A DNA stretch of 64,000 nucleotides from Trichostrongylus colubriformis (taxonomy: Eukaryota; Nematoda; Chromadorea; Rhabditida; Trichostrongylidae). Below the pieces are notes generated by a model that was not told where the DNA came from, did not search any database, and saw only the letters and a program-made list of their open reading frames with translations. The stretch spans positions 26,595,686-26,659,685 of the forward strand of contig OZ022261.1 of the NCBI GenBank assembly GCA_963978905.1, given 5' to 3'. Made by a program: the position numbers and the translations under genes. Shown here one piece after another: positions 20,201 through 30,130 of this stretch (the first letter of the stretch is position 1; each line of letters begins with the position of its first letter).

Positions 20201-22793
20201 TTTTGGCACCCCCTGTACATAGAATTATATTCTCTCTTCTAAAAAGCAAAACTGCACAGGTGCCTTTGATGGTGTCTTGGACCGGCGATAGGGTCTAATA
20301 GTAACTTTGCAAAGTTTCATTAATTGTATTCAGAATCCTGGATAATTCTACTTTACAGCTACAAAACGGGCGACCCTTCGAGGAACTTGGAGTACCGTTT
20401 CAAACTTGGTGAAACATTTACGGATACTGGTTACGATGGAAAGCGGCACAAGGTGATTACTCGTTTCTGTAGTAGGAGAACCGATTTTGCCCCCCAAATG
20501 AGATGTTCTCCAGTAAATAAGTCCTCGAGCACCCACAATTCCCTGCCGCAGATGTGTGAATCATGGGCGGGGAAATGGTTGCGTAATGAAACCCCTGTGA
20601 CAAGTCTTCCATCCAAGGTTCTCTGGAAGGTTTTTGTTGGGAAATGCTCCTGTCCACTTCTAGCAGATCTAGAAGAGAACACCTATACTGCTCCGGTACA
20701 CATCCTTAGGTTAGGATTTCGCACGGCTACACGCGACGAGAGAAGCCCCGTCAATGCTGTTCGTTTTTTTTTTTTTGCGTGTGATTGCGCACATCGCCTT
20801 ATTGTTATTTTCACTGTTGTTATGATTTGTTCCGTGGAGGACATCACAATTTTAGCCCACGGCATCGAAATCCCAACCGGCTGCAGCAACTCGCACTTGA
20901 GACGCTGCGCACGCGACGTCGCAGTGCGAAAAACGGCCTGACGGTACACCCCGCTGCACCACAGCCTTTGTAACGGTTGCTCGAGTGAACGCCAGTTTCC
21001 AGTCGTCTCTGAAGTGGGGAGAAGTCATGAGTGTTTGGAATTGCATGTATACCTTGACTTCCCAGACCCCCAACACTTTGAGCTCGACACCGACGAGGAA
21101 ATGCGCAACTCCGGTTTCGTTTTGCACTTTCACATTTCGAAAAACCCTTAGCATTGCCCTTTTGACAGCTCGATGAATGACGCCGACCGTATGTTCATCG
21201 TTCTCACGTAGTTCCAAATTTCTGATGAGCACGTCAGAACGGGATGAAACGAGGCTAAGTAGTGGACGCGGCGCAACAGGGTGGTATCCCTTCGCTCCCT
21301 TTTGCTACTTTTGCTATCCTTGGGACGCAGCTTTTGCTTAGTTGTGGAACGAGACGCTTCACGGACCAGAAACATGAACAACGCCTTCGTCACACGCAGT
21401 CATCTATTAAGTATTCTGGAACCTCTGTGGTATGAGAACAATGTCGTCAGCGATACGGCGAATGTGTAGCTGAAACGGTGCAGAGCAGGAAGCAGCTGAT
21501 GCGGCTTTGGCCCTGCGACTCAATGTCGCGCGCGCGTTGTCTCACGAGAATATGCAACGTCGTACCGGCTCCTCCTGAGTTGATGATGACCGCAGTGCAA
21601 ACCATATACATAATCATCAGTACGCTACTGCCTCGACCCTGTGCACCAGCACCCTTCTTTCAGTTGCAAGTCATCAACGCCATGTAGTTTCCATGACGCT
21701 GCGATAAAATCGTTTATCACAATTGAAAGAAACATTGTTTTTTGTAAATACGCTGTGTGGTGGTATATCTACTCACTACTCTGCCGGGTGTGCCATTGAA
21801 ACAGAGAATTCGCGTCGCAGCGAAATGCGTATGAGCTTTAAATGCAGCCGAGCCCTGAAGCGATGTTGTGTCCTGCGCATTACTTCAGGCGTAATCGCCT
21901 CAGGACCCAACTGCATACGGCACCGCTAGCTCGAACGCATCTCATCGCGCGCCAACACGAATCTTTGTCCTAAGCTGCTCGCTTGCTCTCCTCCCACAGC
22001 TGCTAGCAAGAACTAGTCATCAAGTGATTTTGTCAATAAGAGCTTTTATTTGGAGGAACTTTGCTAGCTATGGAACGCTGGGACATACGCTTTATCTCGT
22101 TATGAGTCACCGGTGAAACATCATGGTCGCCCACTTAAAGCACTTTCAGTTGTACTGAGCCATTATGTCAACTGCAATGCTATGTCTGAAATTTCCCGTT
22201 TCAGATAACAATAAGCATGGAAGGCGACAAATTGAAGGAGGTTCACCTCAATCTTGAACGTGACGTTGGAGAGGACGTCATCTATTATTTTTTCCAAAAT
22301 GGAGTTCTAATTTCGGTAAGCTCCCATTCCAGTGAGCCTCAACTTCGATGGCGTGTTATGATGGAGGAATAGGTGCACACATGCATCGGGTTAATTTTGA
22401 TCTCATGTGAAATTGTTAGCATCACGTAGTTTACCGCAGAAAGCACACGTCAGCTCTGCAATGCTTCGCAATTCTGTTAGATTCCGTTCGTTGTGCATGC
22501 GTTCCCACATCGAGCGATCAGCGGTGACTCAGTCGGACTTGAACAAAACGAAAATCAAACAACGTCCAGAGTCTTTGTTAGGCGGGGCATGTTCGATCGC
22601 GAATGAAATTAATCATCCCTTCTGAACAGTTTAGATTTACCAGTCAATAATTATTGGAAAAGGAGAATGTGTATGGTAGGGTGGAAAATCTTCACAGATG
22701 TTTCTTACAACGGACATTGTGACTGGTCATGATGACGAACACGAAGCTCATGCACGAATTCCAGTCACAGTAGGGATCGACTATGACAGCTGA
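5933..22793 (+). CDS. Membrane-anchored protein with mucin-like ectodomain and fatty-acid-binding-protein domain (multi-exon, N-terminus unresolved)
   Basis: Exons read: 5933-6099, 6233-6338, 9013-9049, 9376-9457, 9657-9806, 10495-10631, 12661-12800, 15559-15646, 20359-20452, 20552-20596 (or from 20522), 22205-22315, 22698-22793 (TGA). The first five are Ser/Thr/Pro-rich with sequons NLT, NRT, NTS, NDT and NAT. Exon 10495 holds one hydrophobic helix (HLLVVWSFASLLVWIVMIGV) followed by Arg/Lys, so a cytosolic C-terminus is inferred. Exons 12661-22315 follow FABP order: FVESKEEHLDDFL, GVPWLVRKM, YRFKLGETF, YDGKRHK, WAGK, EGDKLKEV, VIYYFF. FABPs are about 130-residue beta-barrels that carry fatty acids. 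The last exon adds an acidic 31-residue tail. Phase matches at every junction from 9376 to the stop. The 6338/9013 junction does not match, so an exon is probably missing there; the signal peptide was not found. An alternative is an internal start at the Met near 12721, giving a soluble FABP. Confidence 0.72.
6448..6574. mobile_element. Imperfect palindromic element (family A, copy 3)
   Basis: This 127-bp element starts AGGCCGCGTTCATACTTTGC and ends with the near reverse complement ending GAACGCAGCCT. The interior is GC-rich (GACGCCGTCGCCGCCGGCGTC) and self-complementary. It has the same ends as the elements at 4661 and 4953. Confidence 0.88.
7085..7215 (+). repeat. Partial copy of the loop of the 7.3-8.8 kb inverted repeat
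   Basis: CCGTGGCCATTCAAGATGAG, GTTCCTATGTAGTTTCAAAC and GATTCTGGGAGG match 8029-8110 in the same orientation. The large inverted repeat thus has an extra copy of its own central segment on its left flank. Confidence 0.75.
7290..8830. mobile_element. Long inverted repeat (foldback) about 1.5 kb
   Basis: Both arms match inverted over nearly their whole length around a centre near 8072. Examples are GCGTAAAACGACTATGGTAT (7543) against ATACCATAGTCGTTTTACGC (8583), and GCCAATAATAGCCCATGAAT (7830) against ATTCATGGGCTATTATTGGC (8299). Arms of about 700 bp flank an unpaired centre of about 100 bp. The left end contains a tRNA-like segment with a B-box-like GAGTTCGAATCC near 7335. The ORFs inside it are arm shadows; no transposase is visible. 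Confidence 0.88.
10863..11280. mobile_element. TIR element, 418 bp (family B, uninterrupted copy)
   Basis: Ends TTAAAGGCACCAGTAGGGGT and its imperfect reverse complement CCATTCTGGTGTCTTTAAGG bound a GC-rich interior with no coding sequence. The element at 15892-17416 is the same family. It lies in the intron between the transmembrane exon and the first FABP exon. Confidence 0.85.
11826..11852. repeat. (AAAT)n microsatellite
   Basis: About six AAAT units occur in an intron of the mucin-FABP gene. Confidence 0.85.
14107..14360. repeat. (ATT)n microsatellite with decayed flank
   Basis: A nearly pure ATT array of about 30 units covers 14107-14205. It continues as a diverged A/T-only tail to about 14360. 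Confidence 0.95.
14530..15390. repeat. Two copies of a GGGACAATGCGTCC motif repeat
   Basis: GGGACAATGCGTCCCAGTGG (14569) and GGGACAATGCGTCCATGTTG (15348) are paired with GGGACGCA sequences. The short inverted GGGAC/GTCCC units suggest fragments of one small hairpin repeat; the sequence between them is unremarkable. Confidence 0.45.
15892..17416. mobile_element. Family B TIR element, split by a nested foldback insertion
   Basis: The left part (TTAAAGGCACCAGTAGGGGT to GGCTGGTTCA at 16120) and the right part (GGCTGGTTCAGACACTGG from 17218 to GTGTCTTCAAGG) align with the continuous copy at 10863-11280. The 1.1-kb insertion lies exactly where the intact copy reads GGCGGGTTCAGACC. The outer element is the older one. 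Confidence 0.88.
16121..17217. mobile_element. Foldback element with 10-bp target-site duplication
   Basis: The 1.1-kb insertion starts CAAGATTATAAG and ends CTTATGATCTTG. Its arms are inverted copies over most of their length (for example ATTCTGCGTCACAGAACAGC against the region at 17117-17136, and TTTGTGCAACTTTGTGTAAC against 16840-16860). GGCTGGTTCA is duplicated at 16111-16120 and 17218-17227. A 9-10 bp duplication with long TIRs is typical of Mutator-like elements. No transposase is seen. Confidence 0.85.
18640..18860 (+). repeat. Dispersed repeat ending ACAGACGGACGG...GAAGCGTTTT (copy 1)
   Basis: GGACAGACGGACGGACAGAC, GGCGAAGCGTTTTCTATATA and the upstream CCTGCACCATGCCCTACCCA match 48560-48890 in the same orientation. 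This is a middle-repetitive element without coding potential. Confidence 0.75.
19471..20215. mobile_element. Tc/mariner-type TIR element, CAGGGGGTGCC ends (copy 1)
   Basis: Ends CAGGGGGTGCCAAAAAAA and TTTTTTTGGCACCCCCTG are flanked by TA on both sides, the TA duplication typical of Tc1/mariner. The 745-bp interior has no recognisable transposase, so it is a non-autonomous copy. It lies in the FABP-gene intron before exon 20359 and is inverted relative to 22950-23686. Confidence 0.9.
20690..20960. repeat. GC-rich dispersed repeat with GGATTTCGCACGGC
   Basis: ACACATCCTTAGGTTAGGAT followed by TTCGCACGGC and CpG-rich DNA resembles the copies at 3277 and 4429. It is intronic in the FABP gene. A long antisense frame over it (20852-21232) is probably a product of base composition. 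Confidence 0.5.
21830..21975. repeat. Dispersed repeat with GGGTCCTGAAGCGATTAC-like core
   Basis: CCGAGCCCTGAAGCGATGTT and the inverted GTAATCGCCTCAGGACCCAA give a short hairpin. Related sequence is at 49780-49850 (GGGTCCTGAAGCGATTACAT, then GCCTAGTTCGAACGC) and near 4490. Confidence 0.55.
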
Positions 22794-22828
22794 TTCGCAG
22801 CTTCCCATAACTGTTCATGGCAAATGTA

Positions 22829-22937
22829 GCGCACCACAGCATATGTAAAGTCTGGCTAATGGCGTTAGTTCAGCTGAAATAACGCACCTCAGTATATGTA
22901 AAGTCTGGCTAATGGCATTAGTTCAGCTGAAATCAAG
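22829..22937. repeat. Two-copy tandem repeat, unit about 56 bp
   Basis: TATGTAAAGTCTGGCTAATG followed by GCRTTAGTTCAGCTGAAAT occurs twice in a row, just 3' of the FABP stop codon and before the second CAGGGGGTGCC element. Confidence 0.85.
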
Positions 22938-22949
22938 GATGCTGCTGTA

Positions 22950-23686
22950 CAGGGGGTGCCAAAAAAAGTAATTTTGCCCACGGCTCACATCTGCCAGTTG
23001 TACAAAACATAGGGAAACGAAAAAGATAAAAGTATTGGGGCAAAATATTCCCGAAATGTTCCTCTAAAAGCAGGAACAAGCTGTGGCTCCCTACGTTCAC
23101 CTTTATAAAAATATGGAGCTTTCATTCGGCGTATCGGGTTTCGGAGTACCTACAAAATCAAGGTCCGCTTAAAACAGTGAAGCCAGGCTCAGTGGTAGGT
23201 CTTCTGTGGGAAGCTTCCTGAGGAATGGCCCTTCGACTCATGGAAGTCACAGAGCCCCTGCTGCTTGGAGAAGGCTGCTATGATCCGAAGCATCATTTTC
23301 ATGCCTCAAATCCGCCTCCGGAGGGGTTTCATTGGTAGGGGCACGCTTTGGCTCTTGGAAACGAAGGGCGCTGGGAACCCGGAAAAAACGGGATCTCAAA
23401 GAACACCACCCAGTATGAATCCCCTCAGGTACCCAGAGTGAACGGAACCTAGCAAGGTTGTGAACGAGGGCGACGAAATTTCGACTTTGCCCAGTTGAGG
23501 TGACACATCTTGTTCATCTTTCCTCGCTCTCGTTCCTGCTCGTGCAGAAGGCTGCCACGGTGTATAGTGATGGAGTGAGGTCTGCTCTTGAATCTGGGTA
23601 TGAAATTACCTCAACAGAATTCGCTTTAGTTCGCTAAAATGGGGTTGAAAGTGGAGGAGACAAAAATACTTTTTTGGCACCCCCTG
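22950..23686. mobile_element. Tc/mariner-type TIR element, CAGGGGGTGCC ends (copy 2, inverted)
   Basis: The same family as 19471-20215 but in reverse orientation, 737 bp, TA-flanked. The two copies are similar over their full length, for example GGTTTCATTGGTAGGGGCAC against the inverted 19825-19845 region. It lies just 3' of the FABP stop, before an AATAAA near 23724, so it may be within the 3' UTR. Confidence 0.9.
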
Positions 23687-24529
23687 TATAACAATCCTGT
23701 GTAACATCGATGCAAGGATATGGAAATAAACGTTTTGTCGTCAGTGAAAATGGGTTTATCCCTCTTATTACTGGAAGACCTACTAGGCTTACCCTATCTA
23801 TCTCGAGTACCAGAGATCGGTAAAGTTATACGTCAGTATGCCTGCTGCAAATGGGGTGAAAATTAGCTGTACCTCATGGTACTATGCGTTTGCTAAGTCA
23901 TGCTTAATACCTGGGACAACTAAAATACCGTAATCTTGGGCTTTCCTCCGAACATCCTATTTTGTAAGGATATCCGAGTTTTTTGCTTGCCTAACGCCCA
24001 TTGCTCCTCATTTTTTGGCACTATTTTTTTTATTTTCTCAAACTAGGCTCTTCAAACAGCAAATGAATGCTGCGTATGTGATAGTATTGTCTCACCAGCC
24101 GCTTTCAGCTCTATTTTCAAACATTATTCCCGATTCCATCCGTTCAAAATAGTAATGGTCTGTGTGTGCGTGCTTTGTTTTCGTACGAATGCTGTTTTTT
24201 GATCACTAAGTGCCCCCCACTCTATTCGTCGTCGTGTTGTTTGCCCCGTCTGGGGAGCTGTCGTTGATGGTGTTGTGAAGCGCGATGGCGTGGCTGCTTT
24301 GCAAGTCGCACTTAGTACGTGTACTGGTGTCCACTTCCTCTCCTCACCCGCTTCCGCCATAACACCATGTCCTGAAAGAAAAACGATGAGAAGGCACATG
24401 TTCCAGGATTTTCCGTAGTGTACTGTAGACGTGACAGATCCCATGGCGTGCCGTCTGCCGCATTACACACATCTATCATGTGGTTAGGGAACTGGTGGTT
24501 GTAGTGACCATGGTGGTGGTGGCTGGGTG

Positions 24530-24720
24530 TCAGTATGTAGTGTGCAGCTGGTCACTGCGCGGCGCATACGGGTGACTGCGCGTGGTGAATGGCCTGTGGT
24601 CCCGTTGCGAATGGCCCAATTCGCGGCGGGCCCAGCGAGGGTTTGTCGCGCGCGGTGAAGCGGTCCGCGCTGAGCGATACTTAACTAGACCCCATTGGTC
24701 GCACCCATGACTCCTGACCG
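24530..24720. repeat. GC-rich dispersed repeat with CGCACGCGGTGAAG-like core
   Basis: GCGAATGGCCCAATTCGCGG and TTGTCGCGCGCGGTGAAGCG resemble the interior of the TIR repeat at 47993-48142 (TTTTGTCGCACGCGGTGAGG). It is probably a diverged member of that group. Confidence 0.45.
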
Positions 24721-25999
24721 ATCCAGACAGAGGTAATATGAGATGATGGAATGTCCGGTGGTTACGTAGCATCATTTTTGTAACGTCACTGGTCGTTTCA
24801 GGAATGTGAAGCATGCAATAAAGGTAAGAAGGCAAGCTGGAGAAGGGAATTTGTGAAAAAGATGTAGACGAGGACGGCGGCAGCGATGCGCGGCAGCACA
24901 ACTGGAGTCGTTTTTCAGTGATCATGGATTCTTCCATGTTATTTATTCAGCAATACGAATATTCTATGATTTTTTTGAAATAAAACTCCCTTGAACCTTG
25001 CGCTATGCGCGCCACACTTTCTTGCAAACGTTAATCTCTTCGTTCATTTGCAAACGACAGTGTAACGTGTAGCAGTCGCGATGCGATTGCAAAGAGCGAT
25101 CAAATTCAAATTGAAACAGCGCTTATTATAACGTCCACGGAAGCATTCGCATTTGACGTTTCACTATTTGTGAACGCATTGCAAATCATTTCGAATACCT
25201 GCAGAATAGGCACGTGCAATACACACCTTTCATCATATTCAAGAATGGCTTGCTGAAATAATAGAACGAATAAAAATAGTGTGAACCCTGCTCACTTACA
25301 TCGCTATTAAGAATATCAGCATGCTGGATTATCCCCTATCTGAACACTGATCGCTAAATAGCCCAGACAATTCCGTAGAAGGCAAGTTCATTTTGAGTTC
25401 AAGCGCTTTAACCATTCTCATCACTCGTCAGCCGAGCAACAGAGGAATTGCTGACTAAAACCGGAGTAAATCATATGGATCGTATGTCGACCATCATTTC
25501 ATGGAAATAGCCCAATAGCTGACGTTCATTAATGCCTCTGGGATGAACCATGTAAGCGACTTCTGGTGAAAATCCACATGCTATTCTGGACCCAAGGAGA
25601 TTTCCGCTGTATTACGCTTTCAGTCCCACCACTTGCAGTGCTTGGAAGCTCAGAGAATTTTTAATGATATTAGACTGAGAGCACATGTGGAGAAATACTC
25701 TGAACTGCGTACGAGAATTTCTCAAGCAGGACAGTGGGTTCTAACGATCCGCTAGTGCATGAATGTTCTGAGAGGTGGTTCCGCCCAAGCCAAACCAAGC
25801 CCGTTTTCTTCATCCTTGGTTCAAAAGTCAACGAACGTCTACCTGAGAACGTCGCTAGTGTGATCTCTTCGAAACACTCGAAACATCAGCATGCTTATAT
25901 ACGAATAGTTGAGCACAAATGCGCATAACGCATCGCATGAGGCATTGCACACACATTTTTTTAACTAATGAATATTCGGAATTAATATATGGAAAGCCA

Positions 26000-26210
26000 A
26001 ACGAGATGGCGTACACCGCACTCTGATGATGCGGGATCAAATCTGGCATCAACTTCCGCCCATGCCAACCAAGCTTTCCATCCCTGCAGGGCGAGTGAAT
26101 TGGTACCAGCCTCGTCTGGAAGGGAATGTACTGACTTGTACATAGGCTGGCCTCCGCAAGTCATCGTATAGGCCACGATTCTGAATGGAACTAGAATGCG
26201 TGGCGCATTC
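26000..26210 (+). repeat. SINE-like repeat (tRNA-related), copy 1
   Basis: GATGCGGGATCAAATCTGG resembles a Pol III B box. It is followed by CATGCCAACCAAGCTTTCCA, GTGAATTGGTACCAGCCTCG and CGCAAGTCATCGTATAGGCC, a block also seen in degraded form at 53735-53880. No coding function. Confidence 0.6.
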
Positions 26211-28819
26211 CACAAAAGGGATAGATTAAATCCGAAAATTTTATTGCATATCCTTTTATCAAGATATGAGTGGTATGAGTGAGTGAGAAGGGTGCCTTAC
26301 CCTGAGGGATGGAGTCCCGGTCTCTGCTAGGTTTGATTGTGCACGAGTTGTCGCTCTCGCGATTGATGTGGCGAATCCTACGGGCTTTTTCTACACAGAG
26401 AGGCTCCGAGCCCGTAGAACTGCGACCGATTGCCGTGTGCTCCTGATGCTGTGCTGGGTGGCAGGAGCCTTAAGGATCCAGTCCTGCTCGCGCCTGAGAC
26501 TGATCTTCATAAGAAGCAGGAAGAAAGAAGTATCAGTTAACATGAATACAGCATGAAACGTAGTTATTCCAAATATTTCCGCCTTATCCTGCTTTTCCTT
26601 AGACTCTTTTTATTACCTACTTTAAAGTAGGTTTTTCTGAGCTAAATACGGTTTTAGTTATGTCTAAAATAAGCTTTTACTAGTCCTTAGTGTTTGTGCA
26701 GGAGTTCCCTACCAAAGCAGCACATGCGTAGTTCTGAGAGTCCTGCCGCTTCTTTTTTGCAGCGCCTCTCAGCACTGGTTCTTCGGGCCGTTCTCTTTAC
26801 ATACAACTTTCTATTTTAATGTTACTTGTTTAATTAAACCCATACCACTGACTCTTTCGATGGAAATCACAAACTCCACTACATATCATGCACTTGACTC
26901 TCAGAGACGCTAGTGGAGATTACGCGGGAAGCCAGAACTGTGATCGTATGGTCTCTGCAAATGAAACGGTTCATATCGAAAAATTTTTTTAGTGAAACCC
27001 GCTTCAGAGAGCGCGCCTTGGATTTTTTATCGCGGCCACAATTCGATGCACTCGGTCATATGGCTTCCAGTGGCCAAGTAGCTGTGTAGGGCGTAGAATT
27101 GATCACGGCTAGCTGGCCCACTCGTTGCCTGCATCGCCACAATTAGTGATGCAGAATGCACGAAAGCTCGTCCACGATTGTGAATGGGAGATTCTATCTC
27201 ACTTATATAGCTGCACTACTTACCATCTCTACTTTCATGTTCCACCATAGCCCAGAATACCCCTATCGATGTCTTCAAATCCGGAAATTCCAACAAAACG
27301 CTGTTCTCCCTCTGCACTCACACGTCACCCACACACACGCACTCACAGGGACGCGGCTGTTCCGAAATGTGTTCTTTAGCCTTCGCCGCCTCCTCCTCCA
27401 CCTCCTCCTACTCACTTTTCATCCTTCCGCATGACACACCCCAGACGAGGAAAGCCCAACCCGTGGTCGCGTCACACTTTAAAAATAACGAAGTTGCTGA
27501 TGAGAGCGCATGTTCTAGAGTAGAACGGCCAAAAAATAGGATCGACAGCCCCAATCGAAACTAAAGCCGAGAGTGTCCAGATATAGCGCGCATGCACACA
27601 TCAGCACAGAAAAATCAAATTCGAACATTAGTAACGTCAAGAACGTTTCGCCATCGCCAGCACTGACGGGTGCACTTTGGTCCTGTCTATTTCTCTCTCT
27701 TCCCTCCCCACACTCCGCATTCATTCCGAGGACAACGATTGAAAGTGCAAAGTTGCGCAGCGGGGCGGTTGTGTGATGGGGGTGGTAACGGCGGCACTGG
27801 TCTGAGGTGCACTTTCGTTCCGCAGAAACCAAAAAAGTCTACTCATCAATGAACACGAATTCCTCCCATGCGAGACGCGACGCAGTGGGTCATCATAGCC
27901 AGTTGATGTAGAATCTTCATTTGCAGCAGCAGTTTCCCTCCGCTGTAGAGGAGAGGGGGGGGGGCTGGTCGCACGTGTCCGGAGGGGGTGGAGACTGTTT
28001 GATTGCAGCAAAGTACGTTCAAAGATTATGGTACCATGTTGGGGACGGGGCGCACATCGAGCGAGCCAGTCGGCAATGACGAAATCACTTTATGACGATG
28101 AGAGGCGGAAGAACGGGACGTTGGAGCTGATATGCATGCACGATCACGGGTCATGTATACGGGCATTGGTCGCTTCGATTAGCCAGGTGGGACACAGCAG
28201 GGAGGAAGAAGAGAAGCGAGGGGGGTGGAAGTGCAACGTGTCAACGACGAGTTCGCGCTTATTTAGTTCAATCACGCTCGTCGAAAGCTATGAGACGAGC
28301 GAGCGAGCGGCTGACGTGCGTCCAGAAAAGTGCAAATGGGCAAAGAGCGCACGCTAAAGCGAACAAAGACCACGCAGTGTTGCCCCACTGGACCTCCACA
28401 CAGCCCTCTCCTCTCTCTCAATCATTCAACCTCGTCCACCAACTCCAACCTGTCATCTATCGTCAACAGCACTTACTCCGTTTCTTCACTCTCGTCCTTA
28501 GCAGTATAGTGCGGTACTACTACTAGTGAATCGTGAGTTCGGCTGTCACTTTATACTTTCCCTTGTTCCAACCCACTACTACGATGCTCGACCAGCGGTA
28601 TCGCACCCATTACCTCGCTGAGCTCCACGTAATGAGCAGATCTTCATGGCCATGGCTTTCAAAAGGGCACTGTTTCGATATGGCACGGGTTTGTTCAGAC
28701 CAATTAAGGGATCAGACGGTGAAATTTCCGTGAGGTGAAGGGTGTGGTTCGATAGAATTCACCTGGGGCTTCGAGAGCACCTTCTGCCCGTCCTAGTCGT
28801 ATCCACAAGGCGCGGTACT

Positions 28820-30130
28820 ACTGTTCAGGCTGCGGTTATTCCTTGTGACACTGCGATTCGCACGATCGTACGGTGGTATGTGTCGTCGTGCGCACTATCA
28901 CTCGAGCGCGCTATTTTCCCTCCGCAACGCATGGATCATGAGTGAGGGAACATAGCACGTTCGAGTGAGAGTGCGCAGACAAACTCATGCGATTTCGCGC
29001 TTGTGCGAGCTAAAGCCTTAGCCTATGGCTGTTATTGGTCCAGTTGTTCATTAGGGAAGTGTTGTGTGCCAGGAAGTATTTTGCGTAAGGACATTGCACT
29101 GTTCCTTTTTGCATATTTGGAACGTTACGGCTAATCAACGACTTCGTTAAACGCGTTCGTTGATCGTTAACTTTGTTGTGGCGAAAAAAGCAAAACTGCT
29201 GAATAATGGGAATCTATTGAGAAGAGACATGAACAGCAGCGACGACGACGACGAGGGAGCGAGAGAGAGAGGGAACTCCTGCACGATCGTATTGACGATG
29301 CAGCTGCTGAATGTCGCCGTCAAAGTCATGTCGTCGTCGTTGAAACGCAGAGAGAGGAAGTCTCCACGTGTGAAGGAGACATGAGATGAACGCGGTGGGA
29401 GACTGATCTATGTGAGACTCACATTCTACGGTCTTCCGCCAAAACAAGAAGTATTTTCGCTGCTGCAGCTAATACTACTACTTCTGCTGCTACGCTACTG
29501 CTGGGCGACGATGCACAGAGACTTCCCGTGTGATCTGCAGACACGATGCTAATGCATTGTACACACATCACGCGTATACACACATCATGTACATCTGAAA
29601 ATAGTAACTTAGCTGAATACGAAATACCTCCCCGGTCTTAAGAGGGAGCAATATTGCTCGTCGGGGCAACTGTTCAAAAGAGACGCATTTTGGTGTCATC
29701 TCCAGCGATAGTCATTTTGTGAGGACAACCACTGCGTGTGGAACAACGTAGTGTGGCCATGAACAGATCACCTCCAAAGTCAAGGACACCATTTGTATCC
29801 ACCGATGATACGACGGCATGCAATTGGAAGTTAGAATTTGAAAAATAGATTCTAAATCCATCTGAAACAAGGACATTTCGAGGACGAGGCGACCTCTCGG
29901 ATCTAACGCTTTACAAACTCTGGGTAAACTTTGTCGGGAAAACAAATGGCCAGGATACCATTGATGGGTAACCCGAGGATCCGAAACCCGGGAGGAAATA
30001 TTGAGTGAGCCATGATGGATTCCCTTCTTTTTTGGTGTAGGGCTGCAGTTATCCCTTGCAGCACTAGTGGTATATCGCATATGTCGTCGAGGGCAGTCTC
30101 CCTTGAGTGCACTATTTTTCTTCCGTAAGG
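28820..30130. repeat. Pair of diverged repeat copies (28820-28925 and 30040-30130)
   Basis: GGCTGCGGTTATTCCTTGTG, GTGTCGTCG and GCGCTATTTTCCCTCCG at the left correspond in order to GGCTGCAGTTATCCCTTGCA, ATGTCGTCG and GCACTATTTTTCTTCCG at the right. The sequence between the copies is not repeated. Confidence 0.5.

Noticed and set aside
20324..20941. 205-codon open frame, the longest in the window
   Set aside because: Only 20359-20452, and perhaps 20522/20552-20596, fit the FABP domain. The rest runs through an intron and a dispersed GC-rich repeat; splice sites and phase support the short exons instead.
20852..21232. 126-codon minus-strand frame
   Set aside because: It overlaps a GC-rich dispersed repeat in an FABP intron, with no motif and no splice partners.
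24366..24400. Minus-strand acceptor TTTCTTTCAG followed by an ATG and a GTGAGG donor
   Set aside because: It looks like a short first exon, but no downstream partner exon could be found on that strand.
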